Position numbers and translations under genes: made by a program. Shown here piece by piece: positions 1-7,222 of a DNA stretch of 17,928 nt. Below the pieces are notes generated by a model that saw only the letters and a program-made list of their open reading frames with translations, ran no database searches and was not told the origin of the DNA. Every line of letters starts with the position of its first letter. Within the stretch, counting starts at the first letter, position 1. Source of the DNA: Clostridia bacterium (lineage in GTDB: Bacteria; Bacillota; Clostridia; Oscillospirales; Oscillospiraceae); NCBI GenBank assembly GCA_021153265.1, contig JAGKTU010000043.1:1-17928 (forward strand), read 5' to 3'.

Positions 1-1311
1 GACCCCAAGAAGACCCTCCTGCGGATTCTCAGCTACCTGAAAAAGTATATCCCCGTTCTGATTCTGGTGCTGGCGCTGGCCGCCGGCGGTGTCTTCTTTG
101 TGCTGGATTACATGAATTCCAAGGCCTATGACGATGCCACCGCCATGCTGGAGGCCGGCGACATCAACGGCGCTCTGACCGCCTTTGAGGATCTGGGTGA
201 TTACGAGGATTCCGCCAAGATGGTGAAGAATCTGAAAAAGTACCAGCAGGCGATGACGAAGCTGGATGCCCACGCATATGACGAAGCCCGTGAACTGTTC
301 GAGGATCTGGGCAAATTCCACGACAGCAAGACCTATGTGGAGTTCGGCGTGGAATACCACAAGGCCAATTACCTGAAGACCTGCGCCGACAAGCGGGACC
401 CTGCCGGTCTGGCGCTGACCCCCTATGGCGATGCCGCAGTGGAAAGCGGCGACGACAGACTGATTTCCTACGATCTGTATCTCTCCGCCGCCCAGCTGTT
501 TGCAGATCTTGACGACTATCAGGACTCCGCCGATCTTGCCAGCACGTGCTGGTACGAAGCCGCTCTCATCGATCTGGAGCGCGGTAAAGTGGAAGAAGCC
601 CTGGGGCTTCAGGAAAATCTGAACAGCGATGATTCTGCCGCCCTGCAGGCCCAAATTGAGGCCAGCTCCGCCGATGTCACCGTGCTGGATGACCTGCAGG
701 AGGCTCTGAACATCTGGCTGGATGAGGCCGATCAGTACACTCTGGAAGAAGAGCTCCGGAAGGCCTGTGATCAGCTGAAGCAGTACGAAGGCCGCTACTT
801 CATGAACGCCGAGCTGGAGGAGCTGTACGGCGACTTCATGGATTCTCTGGAAGCCCAGATGGATGCCGTTCAGTCCGGCGACGAGGTAGAGGACTGGGTC
901 GCCCTGTATCGGGGCTGGGCAGACATGTTCTATATCTGCGAGCAGTTGCATGAGAAGTACGGCTTCCTGGAGGGTTCTGAGTTGGAGGAGCTCTTCATCG
1001 GTGCCTACGAGTCCGTTTCCAAGTATCCCGCCATCGAGGCTTCGCTGGAGAAGCAATTGTCCAATGTATCCGCCCCTTGGGACGATGTCAACAATTACTA
1101 CTACGCTCCCTATACCAACAATACCGGCTATGACTTTACGCTCAGCGTTGTCATAGATTTCTATCAGGGCAACACCATGGTGGAATCCGGCAAGGAAATA
1201 AGCTTCACCGTGAAAGCCGGCGAAACCATCCAGATCCCCCTGATTCCCCAGAAGCAGGATATCGCCAATTTCGACGGCTGGAAAGCCACCTGGGAATTTT
1301 CCCCCATCTAA
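1..1311 (+). CDS. Membrane-anchored TPR-like repeat protein, 5' end outside window
   Basis: The frame is open from base 1, so the gene starts upstream. The in-frame GTG at 67 is unlikely to be the start, because it lies inside a hydrophobic segment that already begins near codon 17. Visible order: a basic stretch (DPKKTLLRILSYLKKY), one membrane helix at about residues 17-39, then helical units carrying the recurring pattern F-x-D-L-x-x-[YF]-x-D-S (EDLGDYEDS, EDLGKFHDS, ADLDDYQDS), which resembles the degenerate TPR-like repeats of Clostridia zinc-ribbon envelope proteins. A beta-rich C-terminal domain follows (about residues 355-436, with YYYAPYTNNTGYDFTLSVVIDFYQG). The likely topology is a cytoplasmic N-terminus, possibly with a zinc ribbon upstream of the window, and an extracellular repeat region. 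A strong terminator follows directly. The function is unknown; protein-protein contact at the cell surface is an inference from the repeats. Confidence 0.8.
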   Translation, partial: DPKKTLLRILSYLKKYIPVLILVLALAAGGVFFVLDYMNSKAYDDATAMLEAGDINGALTAFEDLGDYEDSAKMVKNLKKYQQAMTKLDAHAYDEARELFEDLGKFHDSKTYVEFGVEYHKANYLKTCADKRDPAGLALTPYGDAAVESGDDRLISYDLYLSAAQLFADLDDYQDSADLASTCWYEAALIDLERGKVEEALGLQENLNSDDSAALQAQIEASSADVTVLDDLQEALNIWLDEADQYTLEEELRKACDQLKQYEGRYFMNAELEELYGDFMDSLEAQMDAVQSGDEVEDWVALYRGWADMFYICEQLHEKYGFLEGSELEELFIGAYESVSKYPAIEASLEKQLSNVSAPWDDVNNYYYAPYTNNTGYDFTLSVVIDFYQGNTMVESGKEISFTVKAGETIQIPLIPQKQDIANFDGWKATWEFSPI

Positions 1312-1324
1312 ATCTCCACGCTTT

Positions 1325-1356
1325 GTCCGGGACGGCAGTGCCGTCCCGGACTTTTT
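1325..1356 (+). terminator. Intrinsic terminator after the repeat protein gene
   Basis: A perfect 12-bp stem (GTCCGGGACGGC, 1325-1336, paired with 1340-1351) has a 3-nt loop and is followed by five T and a further T-rich stretch. It begins 14 bases after the stop codon. Confidence 0.93.
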
Positions 1357-1368
1357 CTGTTTTCCCCC

Positions 1369-1397
1369 TTGCATCTGTGTACCATTTCCATTATACT
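1369..1397 (+). promoter_or_regulatory. Probable sigma-A promoter for the zinc-ribbon gene
   Basis: TTGCAT (1369-1374) and TATACT (1392-1397, five of six matches to consensus) are separated by exactly 17 bases. They lie between the preceding terminator and the ribosome-binding site of the gene at 1451, so that gene is probably transcribed on its own. The -35 box is weak, with three of six matches. Confidence 0.55.
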
Positions 1398-1450
1398 TAA
1401 TTGTAATCCATCTTACGCAAGCATTTCCATAAGAAAGGATCGTGTTATTC

Positions 1451-2716
1451 ATGGCATTTTGCATTCAGTGCGGCAATCCTCTCTCTGCGGATTCCCGCTT
1501 CTGCGCCCGCTGCGGCGCCCGGGTAGAGCCTCTCGCCCCTGTGGTGGCCGCGCCTGCCGCGGAAGAACCCTCCGTCCAGCCAATCTATTCCCCGGTGGCC
1601 TCCTCCGTGCCGGTTTCCGCGCCCGAAGAGCCGGTTTTCACCCCGGAGCCTCAGGTCGAACCGGTTTACTCCGCCCCTGTGCAGGAAGAAGTCCAGCCGG
1701 AAGTCCCCCAAGTCGAACCCGTCTGGCAGGCTGCCCCTGAGGAGCCTGTCTACGAAGGCCCGGTCTACGCCGACCCCCCGGAGCCTGCTTACATCCCCCC
1801 CGTCAAGCTCGAGAAGAAGCCTCTGGTGGCAAAAAAGCCTCTGAGTCTGGGCAAGAAGATTCTGGTGGTCTTCCTGTCCATCTTCGCCTTCATCTTCGGC
1901 ACCGCCACCGTGATGGCCCTGTGCCTGCGCTCCACCATCACCGCAGACAATGTGGCCGCCTTCATCAACCAGCTGGATGTTTCCGAGCTGGAGGCATCCA
2001 CCGTCATCACCGATGCGCAGGACAACGACACCTTCTCCGATTACCTCATCAAGCAGCTGGAAAGCTACGGCGTGGATTGCTCCATGCTGACCAACGATGA
2101 TGTGGACGCGTTCCTTGACGAGTGCATCCTTCCCTTCGTGGCGGATGAAGCGCAGGAATTCGCTTCCGCCCTGCTCACCGGCAAGGGCAGAGCTTCCATC
2201 ACCATGGACGAGCTCCGGGAGCTGGTAAACGACAGCCGCCGCTACCTCCTCGAGGAGCACGGCGTATACATCTCCGATGAAACCGCAGATTCTCTGGTGA
2301 TCTGGCTCGACGGCTTCGGCATCACCGAGATGGTCAACACGAAGTATCTGGAGAAGGAATACGGCGACATTCTGGACACCGCACGGATGGTGCTGAGCTG
2401 GGCCGCTGTGGCAGTCTTCGGCTTCCTGACCTTCCTGATGCTGCTGTTCATCTGGCTGACCAACAAGAGCATCATCCGGAATCTGAACACCACCGGCACC
2501 GTTGCGACTGTGATCGGCGCCATGTTCGCAGTGTTCACCCTGATCCAGCTGGCTCTGCCCGACCTGCTGCTGACCATCTGCGGCAATATCGACCTGCTTT
2601 ACAGCGCCGTGAGCATGGTGATCACCTCCGGTACCGTGGTGATCCTGTCCACCTTGGGCGCAGGTGTATTCCTGCTGCTGCTCAGCCGCCTGCTGCAGAT
2701 CAAGGTCAGAAAGTAA
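1451..2716 (+). CDS. Zinc-ribbon multi-pass membrane protein of unknown function
   Basis: 421 residues. The ATG at 1451 is chosen over the GTG at 1442 because the AAGAAAGGA ribosome-binding site (about 1431-1439) is well spaced only for 1451. The N-terminus is a zinc ribbon with paired C-x2-C motifs (Cys4/Cys7 and Cys18/Cys21; CIQCGNPL then CARCGARV). A long Pro/Glu/Val-rich low-complexity linker (about residues 30-120) and a basic patch (KKPLVAKKPLSLGKK) lead to a first membrane helix at about 137-158. A region of about 150 residues, probably outside the membrane, follows, then three more helices near 313-336, 350-376 and 386-413. The protein has the general plan of Clostridia zinc-ribbon membrane proteins. 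I do not recognise the central domain and assign no function. It has its own promoter and terminator. Confidence 0.85.
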   Translation: MAFCIQCGNPLSADSRFCARCGARVEPLAPVVAAPAAEEPSVQPIYSPVASSVPVSAPEEPVFTPEPQVEPVYSAPVQEEVQPEVPQVEPVWQAAPEEPVYEGPVYADPPEPAYIPPVKLEKKPLVAKKPLSLGKKILVVFLSIFAFIFGTATVMALCLRSTITADNVAAFINQLDVSELEASTVITDAQDNDTFSDYLIKQLESYGVDCSMLTNDDVDAFLDECILPFVADEAQEFASALLTGKGRASITMDELRELVNDSRRYLLEEHGVYISDETADSLVIWLDGFGITEMVNTKYLEKEYGDILDTARMVLSWAAVAVFGFLTFLMLLFIWLTNKSIIRNLNTTGTVATVIGAMFAVFTLIQLALPDLLLTICGNIDLLYSAVSMVITSGTVVILSTLGAGVFLLLLSRLLQIKVRK

Positions 2717-2730
2717 TTTCACACTTTTCC

Positions 2731-2768
2731 AACAGGAGCGACATAAAGTCGCTCCTGTTTTGTTTTTT
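2731..2768 (+). terminator. Intrinsic terminator after the zinc-ribbon gene
   Basis: A perfect 12-bp stem (AACAGGAGCGAC, 2731-2742, with 2748-2759) encloses a 5-nt ATAAA loop and is followed by a T-rich tract (TTGTTTTTT). It starts 14 bases after the stop codon. Confidence 0.93.
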
Positions 2769-2777
2769 CCGTGATCC

Positions 2778-2821
2778 ATTGTAGTTTCGCCGGCATAGGC
2801 CGGCGGCTAAACTGCAATTTA
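2778..2821. repeat. 44-bp palindromic unit made of two repeat termini
   Basis: ATTGTAGTTT (2778-2787) faces AAACTGCAAT (2809-2818), matching in 9 of 10 positions as an inverted repeat. They enclose a GC hairpin, GCCGGC-ATAG-GCCGGC (2789-2804). The same terminus followed by a GC hairpin bounds the element at 9381-9594, so this looks like the two ends of that element with the body missing. Together with 2834-3000 it fills most of the 383-bp gene-free gap between 2717 and 3099. Confidence 0.75.
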
Positions 2822-2833
2822 CCACAGCATTGA

Positions 2834-2894
2834 CGTTACCGAGCGGGTCTGGGAAGTAACGATACGTACCGCACTATGCACGTACTGGCCGCCG
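2834..2894 (+). repeat. Dispersed repeat, copy A
   Basis: It begins CGTTACCGAGCGGGTCTGG and ends GGCCGCCG. By eye it matches copy B (95 bases downstream, same strand) at 56 of 61 positions. The core GGGAAGTAACGATACGTACC is identical in A and B. Beyond 2894 the similarity to the other copies fades, so the hairpin-bearing end seen in copies B and C is missing or degraded here. Confidence 0.88.
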
Positions 2895-2928
2895 CACCTG
2901 CTAAGTCCATTCCCCACAACCGCAGTAT

Positions 2929-3000
2929 CGTCACCGAGCGGGTCTGGGAAGTAACGATACGTACCGCACCAAGCACGCATTGGCCGCCGGTCCATACCGG
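2929..3000 (+). repeat. Dispersed repeat, copy B
   Basis: A direct repeat of copy A. It matches the reverse complement of copy C (9384-9467) at about 58 of 62 positions over 2929-2990. It also keeps a version of the adjoining GC hairpin (GCCGG-TCCATA-CCGGC, 2985-3000), after which the family's terminal AAACTACAATTTA is replaced by unrelated T-rich sequence. Confidence 0.88.
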
Positions 3001-3035
3001 CATCCTTAATTTTTCATGAATTCTCCCGGAAAGGG

Positions 3036-3064
3036 TGGAACTTTTCATATTTCTATGCTATAAT
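3036..3064 (+). promoter_or_regulatory. Extended -10 promoter for the U32 gene and probably maf-mre
   Basis: A perfect TATAAT (3059-3064) is preceded by TGC, which gives an extended -10 (TGnTATAAT). The best -35 candidate, 17 bases upstream, is TGGAAC (3036-3041), a weak match. The ATG at 3100 is 35 bases downstream of the -10, with TTGGAGAGAG as ribosome-binding site. Confidence 0.7.
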
Positions 3065-3099
3065 GCCCATAAGTATACCTATATTGGAGAGAGAAGATT

Positions 3100-5178
3100 A
3101 TGTTGGAACTTTTGGCCCCGGCTGGGTCCATGGAGGCCCTGCGCGCCGCCGTCCAGAACGGCGCGAACGCTGTCTACTTAGGCTGCGGCACCTTTAACGC
3201 CCGGCAAAGTGCGAAAAATTTCACCCCCCAGACCCTGACCGAGGCAGTCAAGTACTGCCATGTCCGTGGTGTTGCGGTGCATCTGACCTTAAATACGCTG
3301 GTTTCCGACCGGGAGATGAACGAGCTGTGCGAACTGATCCGCCACGCAGCCAACAGCGGCGTGGACGCCTTCATCGTCCAGGATCTGGGCGTTGTCCAGC
3401 TCTGCCGCCAGATCGCACCCCATGTGCCGGTCCACGGCTCTACCCAGATGACCATCCATTCCCTGTCCGGCGTCCAGCTCTGCGCCGCCATGGGCATGAC
3501 CCGTGTCGTCCTAAGCCGGGAACTGAGCCGGGAGGAGATCCGCCATATCTGCGCAAATTCCCCCATCGAGATCGAGGTCTTCGGCCACGGCGCCCTGTGC
3601 ATGTGCTATTCCGGCCAGTGCTATATGTCCGCCATGATCGGCGGCCGTTCCGGCAACCGGGGCCGCTGCGCCCAGCCCTGCCGCCAGAGCTACGGCTATA
3701 CCCATTGGGAAAATAAATACCCCCTGAGCCTGAAGGATAACTGCCTTGTCCACTACGTCAAGGACTTGGAAGCCATGGGCGTGGCCTCCATCAAGCTGGA
3801 AGGCCGCATGAAGCGGGCGGAGTACGTCGCCACCGTCACCGCCATCTACCGCAAGGCCATCGACGAAGGCACCGTCACCCCCGCCATGGAACAGGCCCTT
3901 ATGATGGCCTTCAACCGACAGGGCTTCACCGACGGTTACTATACCAATCACGTCGACCGGGATATGTTCGGAATCCGACTGGATCAGAAGGAAGACCCCA
4001 AATTTTTGCAGGCCGCCCGGCAGTCCTATGAGACCGTCGACACCCCCCTTGTGGACATCGCCTTCCGGGGCGTGGTCTCCACCGCCGGCAGCAGCCTTAC
4101 CGTCACCGATCCCGACGGCAATACCTGCAGTGTCTCTGGCCCCATGCCGGAGATCGCCCGGAATCTGCCCCTGACCGGCGCCATGCTGGCGGAGCGTCTT
4201 GCCAAGACCGGCGGCACCCCCTACCGCTGCGTGGAGGTGCGTACCAATGTGGAGCCGGGCCTGATCCTCTCCGCCGCCGCCATCAACGCCATGCGCCGGG
4301 ATGCTCTGAATCAGCTCACCGCCCTCCGTGCCCGCCGGGAACTGCCCCCTCTGGGCAAGCCCCAGCGGATTCCCGAGATCAAGGGTACCGGTCTGCCCGG
4401 TCTGACCATTCAGGTCACCACCCGGGAGCAGCTGACCCCCCGTCTGCTGGGTTCCGAGACCAGTATGCTCTATGTGCCGCTGCACATTCTGATGGAGGAT
4501 GAAAAACTCCTGCGGACGCTGATCCACCGCGGCCGTGTGGCCGCCGTTCTGCCCCGGATCGCCCACGACGATGAGCTGACCGCCCTGCAGGGCAAGCTCC
4601 ATTTCCTGCGCCAGCAGGGAATTAAAGACGTTCTGGTCGGCAATCTGAGCCATCTGCTGCCCTGCCGGGAGGCCGGCATGCGCATCCACGGCGACTTTGG
4701 CCTGAACATCTATAATTCCCGTTCCCTGCATACCCTAAAGCAGCTGGAATTTGCCACCGCCACCTTGAGTTTCGAAATGACCCTGCCCCAGATCCGGGAC
4801 CTCAGCAAACTGATGCCCACCCAGATCATCGCCTACGGCCGCCTGCCGCTGATGGTGACGGAGCATTGCCTCATCAAGAATCGAACCGGCGAATGCACCT
4901 GCCACTTGGGCGCCACCAAGCTGACGGACAAAACCGGCGCAGAATTCCCCATCATCAAAGACGGCAATTCCTGCCGCAGCGTGCTGCTCAACGGCAAGAA
5001 GCTTTCTTGGCTGGATCGTCAGGATGACCTCAATAAGCTGGGTCTGTGGGCCATCCGCTTAAACTTCACCACGGAAAACGCCCGGGAAGTGGATCGGGTT
5101 CTGGAGGACTATCTGAACCCCGCCCCCTTCGATCCCGGTGCCTGCACCAGAGGCTTATATCTGCGCGGCGTGGAGTAA
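3100..5178 (+). CDS. U32-family protein, RlhA/TrhP-like (RNA hydroxylation class)
   Basis: 692 residues starting MLELLAPAGSMEALRAAVQNGA, the typical U32 opening of a TIM-barrel-like domain. The family signature lies at about residues 158-195: E-V-F-G-H-G-A-L-C-M-C-Y-S-G-Q-C-Y-M-S, then G-N-R-G-R-C-A-Q-P-C-R, with cysteines 167, 169, 174, 190 and 194. Although annotated as 'collagenase-like peptidases', characterised bacterial members (E. coli RlhA and TrhP/YegQ) act in hydroxylation of 23S rRNA C2501 or tRNA U34. The length (E. coli RlhA is about 650 residues) and the C-terminal part with CTCHLGATKLTDKTGAEFP favour an RlhA-like long form. It starts at a good ribosome-binding site (GGAGAGAG) below an extended -10 promoter. 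Which RNA it modifies cannot be told from the sequence. It ends 58 bases before maf. Confidence 0.9.
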   Translation: MLELLAPAGSMEALRAAVQNGANAVYLGCGTFNARQSAKNFTPQTLTEAVKYCHVRGVAVHLTLNTLVSDREMNELCELIRHAANSGVDAFIVQDLGVVQLCRQIAPHVPVHGSTQMTIHSLSGVQLCAAMGMTRVVLSRELSREEIRHICANSPIEIEVFGHGALCMCYSGQCYMSAMIGGRSGNRGRCAQPCRQSYGYTHWENKYPLSLKDNCLVHYVKDLEAMGVASIKLEGRMKRAEYVATVTAIYRKAIDEGTVTPAMEQALMMAFNRQGFTDGYYTNHVDRDMFGIRLDQKEDPKFLQAARQSYETVDTPLVDIAFRGVVSTAGSSLTVTDPDGNTCSVSGPMPEIARNLPLTGAMLAERLAKTGGTPYRCVEVRTNVEPGLILSAAAINAMRRDALNQLTALRARRELPPLGKPQRIPEIKGTGLPGLTIQVTTREQLTPRLLGSETSMLYVPLHILMEDEKLLRTLIHRGRVAAVLPRIAHDDELTALQGKLHFLRQQGIKDVLVGNLSHLLPCREAGMRIHGDFGLNIYNSRSLHTLKQLEFATATLSFEMTLPQIRDLSKLMPTQIIAYGRLPLMVTEHCLIKNRTGECTCHLGATKLTDKTGAEFPIIKDGNSCRSVLLNGKKLSWLDRQDDLNKLGLWAIRLNFTTENAREVDRVLEDYLNPAPFDPGACTRGLYLRGVE

Positions 5179-5186
5179 CCGCGCCC

Positions 5187-5213
5187 AATACCTTCCCCCC
5201 GGGGGAAGGTATT
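5187..5213 (+). other. Perfect 13-bp hairpin without T tract, between U32 gene and maf
   Basis: AATACCTTCCCCC (5187-5199) is exactly complementary to 5201-5213, with one central base, so the real loop opens a few of the inner pairs. It is followed by CCCTCAATC, not a run of T, so it is a poor intrinsic terminator. It may mark an RNA processing or stability point, or a weak terminator that separates the U32 gene from maf-mreCD. Confidence 0.6.
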
Positions 5214-5236
5214 CCCTCAATCAGAAAGGATACTCT

Positions 5237-5812
5237 ATGAATCTCATTCTCGCCTCCGCGTCGCCCCGGCGGCAGGAGCTTCTGAAAATTTTCGGTCTGC
5301 CCTTTACTGTCCGGGTGGCCGATATCGACGAAACCATGGATCTTTCCGCCCCCGCCGCTGAGGAAGTAGGTCGGGTAAGCTGTTTAAAAGCCATGGCCAT
5401 CCCCCACGAAGATGACGACATCGTCATCGCCGCGGACACCATCGTGGTCTGTGAAGGTAACATTCTGGGCAAACCAAGAAATGAAGCCCACGCCGCCGAG
5501 ATGCTGCGCCTTCTCTCCGGACGGGACCATCAGGTCATGACCGGCTGCACCGTCCTGCGGGGCAATCGCCGCGTCACCTTCACCGAGATCACGGACCTGC
5601 ACTTCCGGGAGCTTTCCCAAAAGGAGATCGCCCGGTATATTGCCTCCGGCGAGCCCATGGACAAGGCCGGCTCTTACGGCATTCAGGGCGGCGCCGCCCT
5701 GTTCTGCACCCACATGGTGGGAGATTATTACAATGTGATGGGACTGCCCCTTTGCCGGCTGGGACAGGTCCTTAAGGAAATCGCGCCGGACATGATGGAG
5801 GCTCATTTATGA
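5237..5812 (+). CDS. maf: Maf-family nucleoside triphosphate pyrophosphatase
   Basis: 191 residues. The ATG at 5237 follows AGAAAGGA at a normal distance and begins exactly at the family N-terminus; the longer frame from 5138 only reads back through the previous gene. Conserved features are LASASPRRQELL (residues 5-16), the AADTIVV motif with the expected catalytic base Asp67, GRDHQVMTGCTV, and ASGEPMDKAGSYGIQG near the C-terminus. Maf proteins hydrolyse non-canonical or pyrimidine NTPs to NMP and pyrophosphate and have been linked to septum control in Bacillus. The stop overlaps the mreC start in ATGA (5809-5812), so the two are translationally coupled. The maf-mreC-mreD order is classical in Bacillota. 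Confidence 0.95.
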   Translation: MNLILASASPRRQELLKIFGLPFTVRVADIDETMDLSAPAAEEVGRVSCLKAMAIPHEDDDIVIAADTIVVCEGNILGKPRNEAHAAEMLRLLSGRDHQVMTGCTVLRGNRRVTFTEITDLHFRELSQKEIARYIASGEPMDKAGSYGIQGGAALFCTHMVGDYYNVMGLPLCRLGQVLKEIAPDMMEAHL

Positions 5813-6639
5813 GAAAATTGTTCACAACAAAGCTGCGAATCATTCTGGTTCTGGCACTGCTGCTCACCGCAGGTCTTGCGATCCTCAGCAGTGTCTCCGG
5901 CCAGAGCCTGCCGGATATGGTGGTTCAGGGCTTTTTGGCCCCCTTCCGGGCCGGTGCCTCGGCACTGACCCAGCAGGCGGAGCAGTTCTACAGCTATATG
6001 TTCCGCTACGAAGCCCTTGCCGCCGAAAACGAGCAGCTGAAAGAGCAGATCTCCCAGATGGAGGACGAAGCCCGACAGGCCGACTCCATCACCCGTGAAA
6101 ACGAGCGTCTCCGGGAGCTGCTGAATCTGACCGGTGTTCACGAGGACTATGTTCTTGTAGATGCCAACATCATCGCCTGGTCTTCCACCGACTACACCAA
6201 CACCATGACCATCAACCGCGGCACAAAGGCGGGCATCGCCGAGGGCATGTGCGCCATCACCGCCAACGGTCAGGTGGTCGGTCTGGTCACGGAAGTTGGC
6301 CCCAACTATGCCGTGGTCAAGACGGTTCTGGACTCCACTCTGGAAATTTCCGCCACCATCGCCTCCTCCGGCTACAACGGCATGGTGCAGGGCGGCTACA
6401 TCGACGGCCACAAGACTTTGCTTAAGATGGACTACCTGCCCTCCGCCGCCATCATCCGGAATAAAGACCAGGTGGTGACCTCCGGTTCCACCGTCTATCC
6501 CCGAAACCTGATCCTTGGCTATATCGTGGACGCAGGCTTTGACGACACCGGCGTGGCAAAATTCGCCATTCTGGAGCCTGCCGCCGAGATCGACCGCTTG
6601 GAGCAGGTCTTCATCCTCACCGCTTACAGCACGGAGTGA
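5809..6639 (+). CDS. mreC: Rod shape-determining protein MreC
   Basis: 276 residues. A short basic cytoplasmic tail (MRKLFTTKLR) leads to one membrane helix (about 9-30), then a coiled coil at about residues 55-103 (AAENEQLKEQISQMEDEA, ITRENERLRELLNL) and the paired beta-barrel domain (YVLVDANIIAWSSTDYTNTMTINRGTKAGI, GMCAITANGQVVGLVTEVG). MreC is an extracytoplasmic scaffold of the elongasome that contacts and activates the transpeptidase PBP2, whose gene lies two genes downstream. The start overlaps the maf stop by 4 bases. mreB, normally just upstream, is not in the window. The length matches the family. Confidence 0.95.
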   Translation: MRKLFTTKLRIILVLALLLTAGLAILSSVSGQSLPDMVVQGFLAPFRAGASALTQQAEQFYSYMFRYEALAAENEQLKEQISQMEDEARQADSITRENERLRELLNLTGVHEDYVLVDANIIAWSSTDYTNTMTINRGTKAGIAEGMCAITANGQVVGLVTEVGPNYAVVKTVLDSTLEISATIASSGYNGMVQGGYIDGHKTLLKMDYLPSAAIIRNKDQVVTSGSTVYPRNLILGYIVDAGFDDTGVAKFAILEPAAEIDRLEQVFILTAYSTE

Positions 6640-6643
6640 TACC

Positions 6644-7222
6644 ATGGCAAGAAAGAAGTACGATTTCCGGCCCGATGCCAACCACAACCGGTTTAAGGGC
6701 CTCCATATGACCCGCCTGCAGCGGCTGAACATCCTCAAATGGCTGCTCTACGCCGTATTGTGCATTTTCCTGCTGGTGGTTCAGGATGTGATCATGAGCC
6801 GGGTCCGCATTTTCGGCGCGCCCACGGATCTGCCGGCTGCGGCGATCCTGCTGATCACCGTTCTGGTGGGCTCCAACCACGGCAGTGTGTTCGTGCTGGC
6901 GGCATCCACCTTTTATTGGTTCTCCGGCTCCGCACCGGGACCCTACTGCATCGGTCTTATGACCTTTTTGGGCGTCATCGCCGCGGTTTTGCGGCAGGTA
7001 TGGTGGCGTCGGGGACTGCGCTCCACGGTGATCTGCGCCGGCTGCGCCCTGATCCTCTATGAGATCGCAATTTTCGTCATCGCTCTTGTTTCCGGCCTTG
7101 CGCCTTGGAGCCGGGTGGGCATTTTCCTGCTCACAGCCCTGTATAGCTGCGCCATCATGGTGCCGCTGTACCCTCTGGCCTGCAAGATCGGCAAAATCGG
7201 AGGTGAACCATGGAAAGAATAA
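6644..7222 (+). CDS. mreD: Rod shape-determining protein MreD
   Basis: 192 residues. The ATG at 6644 is 4 bases after the mreC stop, with GGAG (6633-6636) as ribosome-binding site; the longer frame from 6515 would overlap mreC heavily and is not the start. The N-terminal tail is basic (MARKKYDFRPDANHNRFKG). About five hydrophobic segments follow, beginning LKWLLYAVLCIFLLVVQDVIM and including FGAPTDLPAAAILLITVLVG, which is MreD-like. MreD is an integral membrane partner of MreC in cell elongation. The family is poorly conserved, so the assignment rests on topology, size and position between mreC and PBP2. The 3' end overlaps the PBP2 start by 13 bases. The tail of about 25 residues before the first helix is somewhat long. 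Confidence 0.88.
   Translation: MARKKYDFRPDANHNRFKGLHMTRLQRLNILKWLLYAVLCIFLLVVQDVIMSRVRIFGAPTDLPAAAILLITVLVGSNHGSVFVLAASTFYWFSGSAPGPYCIGLMTFLGVIAAVLRQVWWRRGLRSTVICAGCALILYEIAIFVIALVSGLAPWSRVGIFLLTALYSCAIMVPLYPLACKIGKIGGEPWKE

Noticed and set aside
67..1311. GTG at 67 as start of the first gene
   Set aside because: The frame is open to base 1, and the hydrophobic segment and preceding basic stretch begin before codon 23, so the gene is truncated by the window edge.
1445..2779. 444-codon open frame on the - strand opposite the zinc-ribbon gene
   Set aside because: It lies antisense to a well-supported gene with zinc motifs and membrane helices. Its His/Gln/Gly/Asp-rich composition is typical of reverse-strand shadows in GC-rich genes, and no ribosome-binding site or domain is evident.
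2834..2990. Possible CRISPR array from two direct repeats
   Set aside because: There are only two units of about 61 bases with a gap of about 34 bases. The same unit recurs inverted elsewhere, and no cas genes are present, so this is a dispersed repeat.
3511..4731. 406-codon open frame on the - strand within the U32 gene
   Set aside because: A shadow of the U32 coding sequence with Gly/His/Asp-rich low-information composition and no recognisable motif.
5803..6738. 311-codon open frame on the - strand opposite mreC
   Set aside because: It is entirely antisense to mreC and the mreD start, both firmly identified, and has shadow-type composition.
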